Shown: positions 26,306 to 34,803 of the stretch, piece after piece
How the letters are laid out: every line of letters begins with the position of its first letter
Numbering within the stretch: the stretch's first letter is position 1
DNA from: Paenibacillus_V sp046244365
GTDB taxonomy: Bacteria > Bacillota > Bacilli > Paenibacillales > NBRC-103111
Reading direction: 5' to 3'
Length of the DNA: 64,000 bases
Assembly: GCF_046244365.1 (NCBI RefSeq)
Contig: NZ_CP176395.1
Span: 3,100,001 to 3,164,000, forward strand
Notes under the pieces: generated by a model
Database searches by the model: none
Told to the model about the DNA's origin: nothing
The model's input: only the letters and a program-made list of their open reading frames with translations
Translations under genes and position numbers: made by a program

Positions 26306-26429
26306 GCCGGCACGCCCCGATGCCGAAGGCGTTTACAAATTCTTAATGATTTCATGGCGTGGCGCGACTTGGTGCGTGATTCCAAGCATGCTAAAATGAT
26401 ACTCGATGTTTCAGGATGGGAGGATGTTC

Positions 26430-27083
26430 ATGGACCCCAGATGGAAGGAGCAATTGGAGCAGCATAGAAGCCAGCGGCGTGAAGATATTATTCAAGGCGC
26501 GCAGCAGCTGTTCCTGGAACGGGGGTTGCCCTCGGTGACGCTCAAGGATGTGGCAGCGTTTTGCGGCATTAGCAAGGTCACGCTATATAAATATTTCCGA
26601 TCTCTGGACGATATTATTTTTGAAGTCCAAATCAACGTTTTAAGCGCTTTTTGGAGGGCCGTCACAATGGATCTTCCCAAGGGAGGCAACGGCTTCGAAA
26701 AGATTCGGGATCTGCTGGAGCATATGATAAGCGCTTCACGGCAAAATGTCGGCCATGTCCGGTTTATTGCCATGTTCGACGCGTTCTATAGGGAAGATTA
26801 TGTGAATGCGGAGCTTGAAAGCCGGTATATTTCATTTATGCGAAGCAACACCCACCCCTTCCATGTGCTGCTGGAAGAAGGGATGTCGGACGGTTCGATT
26901 AGAACCGACATTGATATCCAAATCCTTACCTTTACGTTGAGCAATGTCGTAACCGCCGCCTTGCAGCGGATGATCGTTAGAGGAAAGGTGCTGCATATGG
27001 ATCAAGGCGTCGACCCCGCCGATATTCTGGAACAGATGTCGGCCATGGCGCTAACGTATATTAAACCGCAGGGCAAGCAATAA
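26430..27083 (+). CDS. TetR/AcrR-family transcriptional regulator
   Basis: 217 residues; start chosen because GGGAGG lies shortly before this ATG. The N-terminal helix-turn-helix is clear: L-F-L-E-R-G-L-P-S-V-T-L-K-D-V-A then G-I-S-K-V-T-L-Y-K-Y-F. The C-terminal part is the usual all-helical ligand and dimer domain. It sits directly upstream of the importer operon at 27388, whose promoter region holds a 17-base palindrome (27235-27251), so it probably represses that operon until an oligosaccharide-derived ligand appears. Confidence 0.92.
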   Translation: MDPRWKEQLEQHRSQRREDIIQGAQQLFLERGLPSVTLKDVAAFCGISKVTLYKYFRSLDDIIFEVQINVLSAFWRAVTMDLPKGGNGFEKIRDLLEHMISASRQNVGHVRFIAMFDAFYREDYVNAELESRYISFMRSNTHPFHVLLEEGMSDGSIRTDIDIQILTFTLSNVVTAALQRMIVRGKVLHMDQGVDPADILEQMSAMALTYIKPQGKQ

Positions 27084-27118
27084 CCAGCCTGTTTTTCCAT
27101 ATACTTTGTACGAACAAG

Positions 27119-27156
27119 GCAAGATGCTCTTCTCGATGAGAGGGCATCTTTTTTTA
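27119..27156 (+). terminator. Intrinsic terminator after the TetR gene
   Basis: AAGATGCTCTTCTC ... GAGAGGGCATCTTTTTTT hairpin with a T tract. It isolates the regulator from the importer promoter. Confidence 0.85.
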
Positions 27157-27220
27157 TGCGCGATGAGATTCTTTCACAAATTCTTTACATGAAGTTGATC
27201 ATGCGCGAACAATTCGATTT

Positions 27221-27251
27221 TATAATTTAAAGTAGTTTACCGATGGTAAAC
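27221..27251 (+). promoter_or_regulatory. Promoter -10 and palindromic operator of the 27.4-kb importer
   Basis: TATAAT at 27221-27226 is followed at 27235-27251 by GTTTACC-GAT-GGTAAAC, a perfect 7-base inverted repeat with a 3-base centre. Size and placement just past the -10 suit a TetR-family repressor. A half-site-like TTGGTAAATAC follows near 27265. Binding by the 26430 regulator is inferred from adjacency. Confidence 0.6.
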
Positions 27252-27387
27252 ACATAATTATTATTGGTAAATACAAAGTCTTAAAAGTGTTCGCAGAAAG
27301 TCGTATTACCGTTAGTTACGGATTTCAAACTGATTTAAGATGGCTACAAGACATGTAATCATAAACCATCAGGAAAGGATATGTCAC

Positions 27388-28320
27388 ATGAAGTCACTCG
27401 CTATCGGAAAGAGGCTTGGCAGATCAAGGAAGTACAGCGTACTTTTTCTCATGATGCTTCCGGGGATCATCTACATCGTCATCAATAACTATTTGCCCAT
27501 GTTCGGCGTGGTTATTGCATTCAAAGATTTCAACTACTCCAAAGGAATTTTCGGCAGCGATTGGATCGGGTTTAAAAATTTCGAGTATTTGTTCAAAACG
27601 GAGGACGCGCTCATCATTACAAGAAACACCATCCTGTATAATGTGTCGTTCATTTTTCTCAACTTGATCATTGCGCTGGGCGTAGCGATTCTTCTCAATG
27701 AAGTAAAGAAACGATTCCTTTCTCGGCTGTATCAAAGCGTTATTTTGCTTCCTTACTTGATTTCTATGGTGATCGTCGGCTATCTGGTGTTCGCGATGCT
27801 CAGCTTGGAAACCGGCTTCGTCAACAAAACGATCCTGCCGATGCTCGGGATAGCGGATATATCGTGGTACAGCGAATCGAAATATTGGCCGTACATTTTG
27901 ACGCTCGTTCACATCTGGAAAAGCGCCGGATACTTATGCGTCATTTACTTAGCCGCTATTATCGGGATCGATCCCGAGTATTATGAAGCGGCAACGATTG
28001 ACGGCGCGAGCAAATGGCAGCAGATCAAGAGCATTACGGTCCCGCTTATCGTTCCGGTTATTACGGTCATGACGCTGCTCCAGATCGGACGCATCTTTTA
28101 CTCCGACTTCGGCTTGTTCTATCAAGTGCCGCTTAATGCGGGAGCGCTGCAATCGACGACGAACGTCATCGATACGTATGTCTACCGCGCGCTCATGACG
28201 CTCGGCGATATCGGCATGTCATCCGCTGCGGGATTGTATCAATCGCTCGTCGGCTTTGTGCTCGTCTTATTGTCCAACTATATCGTCAGAAAAAGGAACA
28301 GCGACAACGCCTTGTTTTAA
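27388..28320 (+). CDS. ABC oligosaccharide importer permease, LplB type
   Basis: 310 residues; this ATG is preferred because AGGAAAGG lies upstream, giving the usual basic N-terminus. Six predicted membrane helices. EAA loop Y-E-A-A-T-I-D-G-A-S. First gene of a complete importer set with 28431 and 29379; no ATPase nearby. The last 30 bases are duplicated in tandem just past the stop. Confidence 0.92.
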   Translation: MKSLAIGKRLGRSRKYSVLFLMMLPGIIYIVINNYLPMFGVVIAFKDFNYSKGIFGSDWIGFKNFEYLFKTEDALIITRNTILYNVSFIFLNLIIALGVAILLNEVKKRFLSRLYQSVILLPYLISMVIVGYLVFAMLSLETGFVNKTILPMLGIADISWYSESKYWPYILTLVHIWKSAGYLCVIYLAAIIGIDPEYYEAATIDGASKWQQIKSITVPLIVPVITVMTLLQIGRIFYSDFGLFYQVPLNAGALQSTTNVIDTYVYRALMTLGDIGMSSAAGLYQSLVGFVLVLLSNYIVRKRNSDNALF

Positions 28321-28355
28321 AACCTAGGAACAGCGACAACGCCTTGTTTTAAAAC
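28294..28355 (+). repeat. 30-base tandem duplication across the permease stop codon
   Basis: AGGAACAGCGACAACGCC and the following TTGTTTTAAAAC occur at 28294-28323 and again at 28326-28355. The first copy encodes the protein's last residues (N-S-D-N-A-L-F-stop); the second is untranslated. A recent slippage event. Confidence 0.9.
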
Positions 28356-28430
28356 ATAGGTTTCAAATAGGAAGAGCTTATAATCCATTGATAAACGCAA
28401 AAGGTTTTATCCTTGAGGGAGTGAACGTAC

Positions 28431-29318
28431 TTGAAAACGAAAAATTCGATTTGGCAATGGTTCGTCAACATGATTCTGCTTGTCATCGCAGTCGCTTGCA
28501 TCCTCCCGTTCATCCTGTTGTTTATTTCGTCCATAACGGACGAGCAGTCGATTGTTCGTCACGGGTATTCCTTTTTCCCGGAGGCCTACAGCTTATCCGC
28601 TTACCAGTATTTGTGGCATGATGCCGAAAGAATTTTTCGCGCTTACGGCATTACGATTGTGATCACCGTCATCGGGACGGCAGTCAGCTTGATCATCACC
28701 TCGCTGCTTGCCTACCCGTTATCGCGCAAGGATATGCCAATGTATAAATTTTGGTCGTTCTTCGTCTTCTTCACGATGCTGATCAACGGCGGGCTCGTGC
28801 CTACGTATTTGGTGTACACCCAATTGTTCGATTTGAAAAACACGCTGCTCGCGCTCATCGTGCCTGGACTTTTGACAAATGCTTTCTATGTCATGCTGAT
28901 GCGAACATTTTTTGTGACTTCGATTCCGGCGCCCGTCATCGAATCGGCCAAAATGGACGGAGCCGGAGAATTCAGAACGTTCGTGCAGATTGTGCTGCCG
29001 CTCTCGCTTCCGATTCTGGCGACCGTCGGGTTATTCCAAACGATCCACTATTGGAACGATTGGTTTAACGGCATGATTTATGTAACGGAGAGCAAGCTGT
29101 TTAGTCTGCAAAACTTGTTAAACCGGATTTTGCTCGACATTCAATTTTTGACCAGCAGCAATTTCGCGGGGAATCAAGGCGATTCGGCCGCAAGCATTCC
29201 GACGGAGACAGTACGTATGGCGATGGCTGTTGTTGGGATCATTCCGATTCTGATCGCGTATCCTTTCTTCCAAAAATATTTCGTGAAAGGTCTTACGATC
29301 GGGGCGGTCAAAGGGTAA
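28431..29318 (+). CDS. ABC oligosaccharide importer permease, YtcP/LplC type
   Basis: 295 residues from TTG 28431 with GAGGGAG upstream. Six predicted membrane helices. EAA loop around I-E-S-A-K-M-D-G-A-G. Family tail G-L-T-I-G-A-V-K-G. Pairs with the 27388 permease. The 110-base gap to that gene contains only the duplicated 30-mer and a short spacer, so cotranscription is likely. Confidence 0.92.
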   Translation: MKTKNSIWQWFVNMILLVIAVACILPFILLFISSITDEQSIVRHGYSFFPEAYSLSAYQYLWHDAERIFRAYGITIVITVIGTAVSLIITSLLAYPLSRKDMPMYKFWSFFVFFTMLINGGLVPTYLVYTQLFDLKNTLLALIVPGLLTNAFYVMLMRTFFVTSIPAPVIESAKMDGAGEFRTFVQIVLPLSLPILATVGLFQTIHYWNDWFNGMIYVTESKLFSLQNLLNRILLDIQFLTSSNFAGNQGDSAASIPTETVRMAMAVVGIIPILIAYPFFQKYFVKGLTIGAVKG

Positions 29319-29378
29319 GGCTTTATCCAGTAATCCACTGGTTAGCATAAGCAGCATATTTAGAGGAGGGCTTCAAGA

Positions 29379-30902
29379 ATGAACAGGAAAAGAAACGTAA
29401 TGCAGTCGGGGCTGACGGTCGTTCTTACATCGGGCATGCTTCTTGCAGGCTGCGGTGCCGCAAACGAAGGCGGTACGAAAGAGTCGACACCGTCTGCGAC
29501 GAAGAGCGGTAAAGATTTGGCGCCATACGAGGTGACGATGGCATTCTTTGGAAGCGACCAGAAGGACCTGCAAGCCGTCCAGAACGAAATGAACAACATT
29601 TTGAAGGAGAAAATCAACGCGACCGTCAAATTGACGCCGATCAGTATCAGCGCATGGCAGCAGCAAACGAACCTGATGCTCGCAGGCAACGAGAAAATCG
29701 ATCTGATGTTCACCTCGACCGGGTTCAATTACAGCACGCAAGTGGCGAAAGGGCAATTGTCTGCATTGGACGAGCTGATCGAGAAAAACGGGGGCGGCAT
29801 CAAAAAAGCGCTTGCGCCATATCAGCTTTCGGCATCCAAAATAAACGGCAAGAGCTATGCGATTCCGGCCGTAAAAGACATGGCTTCCGATTACGGCATC
29901 TTGATGCGCAAGGATCTTGTCGACAAATACAAAATCGATTTGAGCAAAATCAAAACGATCAACGATCTGGACGCCGTCTTCCAGACGATCAAAGACAACG
30001 AGCCGAATATGGTGCCTCTAGTCGCCAAAAATCCCGGAACGGGTCCATTCTACGCAGGTTATGTCCCCTATGACGGCCTAAGCGGCGGTGTCGGCGTATT
30101 GCCGGACTACGACAATAACATGAAGGTGGTCAACTGGTATGAAACCCCGCAATATGCGGATCAATTGAATGTCCTTCGCAAATGGTATCAAGCCGGTTAT
30201 TTGCTGAAGGACGCCTCCACAAGCAAACAAGACGGCAGGGAGCTCGTAAAGGCCGGAAAGGCGTTTGCCTATTTTTCGAATTTGAAGCCCGGCACTGAAA
30301 TAGAAGCATCCAGGAAAAGCGGCAAAGAGATGACGGTGGTGCGGATGACGCCGGCGTATGCGACCACCGATTCGATCACGGGCATGATGTGGTCGATTCC
30401 GAAAAATTCGAAGGACCCGGAAAGAGCGATGATGGTACTCGATCTGCTCTATTCGGATAAACAGTTGTACAATCTTTTTGCTTGGGGAATCGAAGGAAAG
30501 CATTACGTGAAAAAATCGGAAAATGTTATCGACTTTCCCGCTGGCGTAGATATTGCGAATAACGGCTATAACTTCAACACGCCTTATATGTTTGGCAATC
30601 AATTTCTGTCCTACACGTGGTCGGATCAAGATCCAAATTCCTGGACGATCATGGACGAGTTCAATAAGGGCTCCAAAAAATCGAAAGCGCTTGGCTTTAT
30701 TTTCGACGTGGAGAAGGTGAAGACGGAAATGGCCGCGGTCACTAACGTTCTAACCGAATACGTCGTCGGCTTGGAAACCGGGACGCTCGATCCTGCGGAA
30801 AATTTGCCGAAGTTTATCGCTAAATTGAAGGCGGCAGGCAGCGATAAAATCATAAGCGAGAAACAGAAGCAGCTTGACGAATGGGCGAAAACGCAGAAAT
30901 AA
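29379..30902 (+). CDS. Extracellular solute-binding lipoprotein (LipO-like) of the 27.4-kb importer
   Basis: 507 residues, AGAGGAGGG before the ATG. Lipobox L-L-A-G-C with lipidated Cys25, then a Ser/Thr-rich linker and a large two-lobed sugar-binding fold. Third gene of the importer set. The downstream hairpin GTAAACGCAAGGCGTTTATCC (about 30929-30950) may attenuate read-through into the phosphatase and sulfatase genes that follow, so the binding protein would be made in excess. Confidence 0.92.
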   Translation: MNRKRNVMQSGLTVVLTSGMLLAGCGAANEGGTKESTPSATKSGKDLAPYEVTMAFFGSDQKDLQAVQNEMNNILKEKINATVKLTPISISAWQQQTNLMLAGNEKIDLMFTSTGFNYSTQVAKGQLSALDELIEKNGGGIKKALAPYQLSASKINGKSYAIPAVKDMASDYGILMRKDLVDKYKIDLSKIKTINDLDAVFQTIKDNEPNMVPLVAKNPGTGPFYAGYVPYDGLSGGVGVLPDYDNNMKVVNWYETPQYADQLNVLRKWYQAGYLLKDASTSKQDGRELVKAGKAFAYFSNLKPGTEIEASRKSGKEMTVVRMTPAYATTDSITGMMWSIPKNSKDPERAMMVLDLLYSDKQLYNLFAWGIEGKHYVKKSENVIDFPAGVDIANNGYNFNTPYMFGNQFLSYTWSDQDPNSWTIMDEFNKGSKKSKALGFIFDVEKVKTEMAAVTNVLTEYVVGLETGTLDPAENLPKFIAKLKAAGSDKIISEKQKQLDEWAKTQK

Positions 30903-30979
30903 CGGTCTATCATAGTAAATGTCAACGGTAAACGCAAGGCGTTTATCCTTGTCCAAAAAATCATCTAAGGAGTGGACGT

Positions 30980-31786
30980 ATGCAAAGGGTAATGCCATTT
31001 GAAGGAACACATAATTTTCGAGATATGGGAGGCTATCGAACTGCCGATGGCCGGAAAGTCAAATATGGTCTCTTTTTTCGTTCCGATGAATTGACCGGCT
31101 TGTCGGAGCAAGATATTGCGGCTTTTCAAGCCTTAAATATCAAAACGATTTTCGACTACCGCGATGACTATGAAGCGCTCAAAAAGCCGGACCCGGTGTT
31201 GAACGGCGCGAAAAATATTCGAATACCCGCCATTCAAGCGGATCAAGCGTCGCAAATCAATATGCCGGGGAATGCGAATGATGGCGGCCGCGGTGAGCAT
31301 TTTATCGTCGAATTGGTTAAAAGCGGCTTTTTCAAACAATTTCGCGCCGATACGATGATGTTGGAATTGTACGCGAAGCTTCCGTTCGGCAACCCGTCCT
31401 ATAGACGGTTGATGGAAATGATCCAGGATTCGAACAATCTTGGGCTGCTGCATCACTGCACGGCGGGCAAGGACCGAACGGGAGTCGGTGCCGCCTTGAT
31501 CCTGCTGGCGCTCGGCGTGCCGGAACGAACGGTCATGGAAGACTACTTGCTTACGAATGAAACGATGAAAGCTTTTAACGGGAACATGCTGAGTCGGCTT
31601 GCCGAGCACGTAAATGATGCCGAATTGCAAAATATCGAACATATGCTGGGCGTAAAGGAAGAATTCATGGAAGCTGTTTTCGGTTCGATCAAAAAGACGT
31701 ACGGCAATGCCGACACTTATTTTGCCGAGGAATTCGGCCTAGCGAAGCAAAATCGTGAGGCCCTGCAGCATATGTGCCTGGAATAA
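30980..31786 (+). CDS. Protein tyrosine/serine phosphatase-like enzyme (Y_phosphatase3 family)
   Basis: 268 residues, AAGGAGTGG before the ATG. The P-loop is H-C-T-A-G-K-D-R-T-G-V-G with catalytic Cys160 and Arg166 (C-x5-R). The N-terminus F-E-G-T-H-N-F-R-D-M-G-G-Y is the usual opening of this family. Such genes are often found in Firmicute sugar loci; here it lies between an importer and intracellular glycan enzymes. It may dephosphorylate a sugar phosphate or phosphoinositide rather than a protein. No signal peptide. Confidence 0.92.
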   Translation: MQRVMPFEGTHNFRDMGGYRTADGRKVKYGLFFRSDELTGLSEQDIAAFQALNIKTIFDYRDDYEALKKPDPVLNGAKNIRIPAIQADQASQINMPGNANDGGRGEHFIVELVKSGFFKQFRADTMMLELYAKLPFGNPSYRRLMEMIQDSNNLGLLHHCTAGKDRTGVGAALILLALGVPERTVMEDYLLTNETMKAFNGNMLSRLAEHVNDAELQNIEHMLGVKEEFMEAVFGSIKKTYGNADTYFAEEFGLAKQNREALQHMCLE

Positions 31787-31799
31787 GGGGGAGGCGATA

Positions 31800-32286
31800 T
31801 TGAACGGCATCGCTTCGCAAATATGGCATCTCGGTTACTGGGATATGTTTGTGCGCATGGTTCTGGCCGCAGTTTTGGGCGGGGTTTTTATTTGTGGCTT
31901 TTCTATGTACGTTTTTTATTCTTATTAGTTTATATGTGCTGAACAAGTGGGAAAAGCATTTGATGCGCCACCGCAAAATACATGAGGTTACGTTTACGAT
32001 ACTCGATGTGCCTGGTGTTCTCGGGAAGGTTGCCTCCAAATTCGGCGAGAAGGGCATTCAAATCGCGAACGTAAAGTTGGTTCCGGAGGAGCAAGCCCCT
32101 CCGGAACCCGGAGGCATGCCGGCGATGAAGCTCAGCTTTACGGAGAAGATGCATAACGAAGATAAGATCATCCAAGCGTTGGAGGAAATAACGGCGCTGG
32201 ATGTGGTGTTGTGGACGGAATCGAACTATTTGCCGGTCTCGAAATCGGCCATGCTGGCAGCTGAAAAGAATGCCATGCATCTATGA
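31800..32286 (+). pseudogene. MgtC/SapB-family gene with an internal deletion
   Basis: TTG 31800 behind GGGGGAGG opens M-N-G-I-A-S-Q-I-W-H and reaches M-V-L-A-A-V-L-G-G, the first membrane helix of MgtC proteins. The frame then changes and stops at 31926-31928. From about 31880 another frame continues with the last membrane helix (F-L-C-T-F-F-I-L-I-S-L-Y) and an ACT-like C-terminal domain (F-T-I-L-D-V-P-G-V-L-G-K-V) up to 32286. The G-L-E-R-E signature and middle helices are gone, about 100 residues. Clear deletion plus frameshift; not functional as a full MgtC. Confidence 0.75.
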
Positions 32287-32302
32287 GCAGGGGGGAACGT
32301 TC

Positions 32303-34000
32303 TTGGTAAATTTGGCGGCTAAACCGTTCTATTTGCAGGAAGAGGATATGGAGTGGGTCCGTAAGACGCTAGCTGAGATGGATGTGAGAGAGAAAGTCGG
32401 GCAGTTGTTTTGTCCGATCGGGATGACGGATGATCGCCAGCAGCTGAAAACGTTAATCGAGGGGGTAAAGCCGGGCGGCATGTTGTTCCGGCCGGGTCCG
32501 GGGGAGCGCATGCAGGAAGCGCACCGCTTTTTGCAGGGGCATTCCAAGGTGCCGTTGCTCCTTGCAGCCAATCTGGAATCCGGCGGTAATGGCATAACGG
32601 CGGACGGCACGTATTTCGGCAAGCAGATGCAGGTTGCGGCGACGGATAATGAAGAGTTTGCCTATAAATTGGGGCTTGTAGCCGGCAGAGAAGGGCGAGC
32701 CGTCGGCTGCAACTGGTCGTTCGCGCCGGTTGTCGACATCGATCTCAACTTCCGCAATCCAATCACGAATGTTCGATCGTTCGGCTCCGATCCGGCTAGA
32801 GTCGCAAGGATGGCTAAAGCGTATACCGAAGGTCTTCAAAAGAGCGGGTTAGCCGTATCTGTCAAGCATTTTCCCGGCGATGGCGTGGACGAACGCGACC
32901 AGCATTTGCTGACAACGGTCAATTCGCTATCCGTGGACGAATGGGAAGCGACGTTCGGCATGGTGTATCGGGAGCTGATCGAAGCGGGAGCCAAGACCGT
33001 CATGGTCGGCCATATTATGCTTCCTGCTTATTCGCGGAAACTTGTGCCCGGCATCGCCGATGAGGAACTGATGCCTGCCACGCTGGCGCCCGAGCTGATC
33101 GGTACGCTGCTTCGCCGGCAGCTGGGTTTTAACGGCCTCGTCGTCACAGACGCTACGCCGATGGCCGGCTTTATGATGGCGGAGAAGCGGGAAATCGCCG
33201 TCCCGAAAACGATCGCCGCCGGCTGCGACATGTTCCTGTTCAACAAGAATATACAGGAGGATTTCCTGTATATGATAAAAGGGCTGGAGAGCGGCATTTT
33301 GACGATGGAAAGATTGGATGAAGCGGTCACGCGCATTTTGGCGCTTAAAGCTTCTCTCGGTTTGCATAAACGGCAGCGGGAAGGAACGCTTGTGCCGGGA
33401 CGGGATGAGCTGGCGGTTTTGCAATGCGACGAGCATCGGCTATGGGCGCAGGAATGCGCCGATCAAGCGGTCACGCTCGTTAAGGATACGCAGCAGCTAC
33501 TGCCGATCGGCGTCGTTACGCACAAGCGCATGCTGCTATACGTGCTTGGCGACGGTGGCGGCCATCGCAGTACGCCCATTTCTCCCTATTTGATCGCTAA
33601 ATTACAGGCGGAAGGGTTCGAAGTCACCGTTTTTGACAACAAAAATGTGGACTTCAGAGCGATGTTCAGCGGGGTAGGGGAGCTGCGCGAGCAATACGAT
33701 TTGGCGCTATACGTCGCCAACGTCGAACCGGCAAGCAACCGGACTACGGTGCGCCTCGATTGGGAGCCGCTTCTCGCCGCCGATGTCCCTTGGTTTGTCC
33801 GGGAGCTTCCTACCGTATTTGTTTCCGTAGCGAGCCCATATCATCTGCAGGATGTTCCGCGGGTCCAAACGTACATTAACGCGTATTCGGGCAGCGAGAC
33901 GATTATTGATGCGGTTGTCGACAAGCTGCTCGGCAGAACGGATTTCAAAGGAATAAGCCCGGTAGACCCATTCTGCGGCTGTTGGGAAGCGAAGTTGTAA
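32303..34000 (+). CDS. GH3 beta-N-acetylhexosaminidase (NagZ-like)
   Basis: 565 residues from TTG 32303 behind AGGGGGGAACG. No signal peptide, hence cytoplasmic. The GH3 signature K188-H-F-P-G-D-G194 is the NagZ-type motif, and the nucleophile is probably Asp283 in V-V-T-D-A-T-P-M. A second alpha/beta domain (about 370-560) follows, as in two-domain Gram-positive NagZ enzymes. It would remove terminal beta-linked N-acetylhexosamine or another sugar from imported oligosaccharides. Position before a phosphoglucomutase-like gene and two sulfatases suggests stepwise breakdown of a sulfated amino-sugar glycan. Confidence 0.88.
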   Translation: MVNLAAKPFYLQEEDMEWVRKTLAEMDVREKVGQLFCPIGMTDDRQQLKTLIEGVKPGGMLFRPGPGERMQEAHRFLQGHSKVPLLLAANLESGGNGITADGTYFGKQMQVAATDNEEFAYKLGLVAGREGRAVGCNWSFAPVVDIDLNFRNPITNVRSFGSDPARVARMAKAYTEGLQKSGLAVSVKHFPGDGVDERDQHLLTTVNSLSVDEWEATFGMVYRELIEAGAKTVMVGHIMLPAYSRKLVPGIADEELMPATLAPELIGTLLRRQLGFNGLVVTDATPMAGFMMAEKREIAVPKTIAAGCDMFLFNKNIQEDFLYMIKGLESGILTMERLDEAVTRILALKASLGLHKRQREGTLVPGRDELAVLQCDEHRLWAQECADQAVTLVKDTQQLLPIGVVTHKRMLLYVLGDGGGHRSTPISPYLIAKLQAEGFEVTVFDNKNVDFRAMFSGVGELREQYDLALYVANVEPASNRTTVRLDWEPLLAADVPWFVRELPTVFVSVASPYHLQDVPRVQTYINAYSGSETIIDAVVDKLLGRTDFKGISPVDPFCGCWEAKL

Positions 34001-34021
34001 GACGATGACGCGGAGGAAACG

Positions 34022-34690
34022 ATGAACATAGAAGCGGTTATTTTCGATTTGGACGGCGTACTCGTACACACCGACCATTACCACTATTTGGCATGGAAGC
34101 GGATGTGCGACGAGGAGGGCATTCCGTTCGACGAACGGACTAACGACAGGCTGCGGGGCGTAAGCCGGATGGCATGCGTGAATATCATTTTGGAAAAGGC
34201 GTCACGCCAATATTCGCCGCAGGAGAAAATGCAATTCGCCGAACGAAAAAACGGGTACTACAAGGAGATGCTGCAATCTTTATCTGCAGCTGACTTGCCC
34301 TCCGGAGCCGCGATGACGCTTGATTCTTTGCGGGGCGAAGGCATCAAGCTGGCAATCGGGTCCTCGAGCCGAAACGCTCCGTATATTCTTGAACGGCTCG
34401 AACTTATGCATAAGTTCGATGCCGTAGCGGACGGCAATGAAATTCGCTGCAGCAAACCGGATCCCGAAGTGTTTTTGCTGGCGGCAAGCAAATTGGGGGT
34501 GCGCCCGGACCGCTGCCTGGTCGTGGAGGATGCGGCAGCCGGGGTGGAAGCGGCGGTCAGAGGAGGTATGTGGGTTGCGGCCATCGGCGAGGCTTGCTTA
34601 TGCGGCATGGCGGATTATCATATTGGCCGCATCGAAGAATTGCTGCCGATCTTGCAAGCGAAAGGCGGCGGAAGGCAGAGAACGATTTGA
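34022..34690 (+). CDS. HAD phosphatase/beta-phosphoglucomutase-like enzyme
   Basis: 222 residues, GGAGG before the ATG. Motif I is F-D-L-D-G-V-L with Asp9 and Asp11. The cap begins H-Y-L-A-W-K-R-M, motif II is in G-S-S-S-R-N-A, and motif IV is in K-P-D-P-E then V-E-D-A-A-A-G. The H-T-D-H-Y-H-Y-L-A-W part of the cap matches beta-phosphoglucomutases. It starts 21 bases after the GH3 gene, so it probably handles a sugar-1-phosphate from the glycan pathway. Confidence 0.88.
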   Translation: MNIEAVIFDLDGVLVHTDHYHYLAWKRMCDEEGIPFDERTNDRLRGVSRMACVNIILEKASRQYSPQEKMQFAERKNGYYKEMLQSLSAADLPSGAAMTLDSLRGEGIKLAIGSSSRNAPYILERLELMHKFDAVADGNEIRCSKPDPEVFLLAASKLGVRPDRCLVVEDAAAGVEAAVRGGMWVAAIGEACLCGMADYHIGRIEELLPILQAKGGGRQRTI

Positions 34691-34803
34691 AGCCTACGGC
34701 GAGAAGGTTGGAGTGACCGGAAGTCTACGGCGGAAGATAGAGAACGATCCGAAGCCGATACGTAATAGGGTTATATATAAAAAGAATCGGACGGGAGTGT
34801 CGC

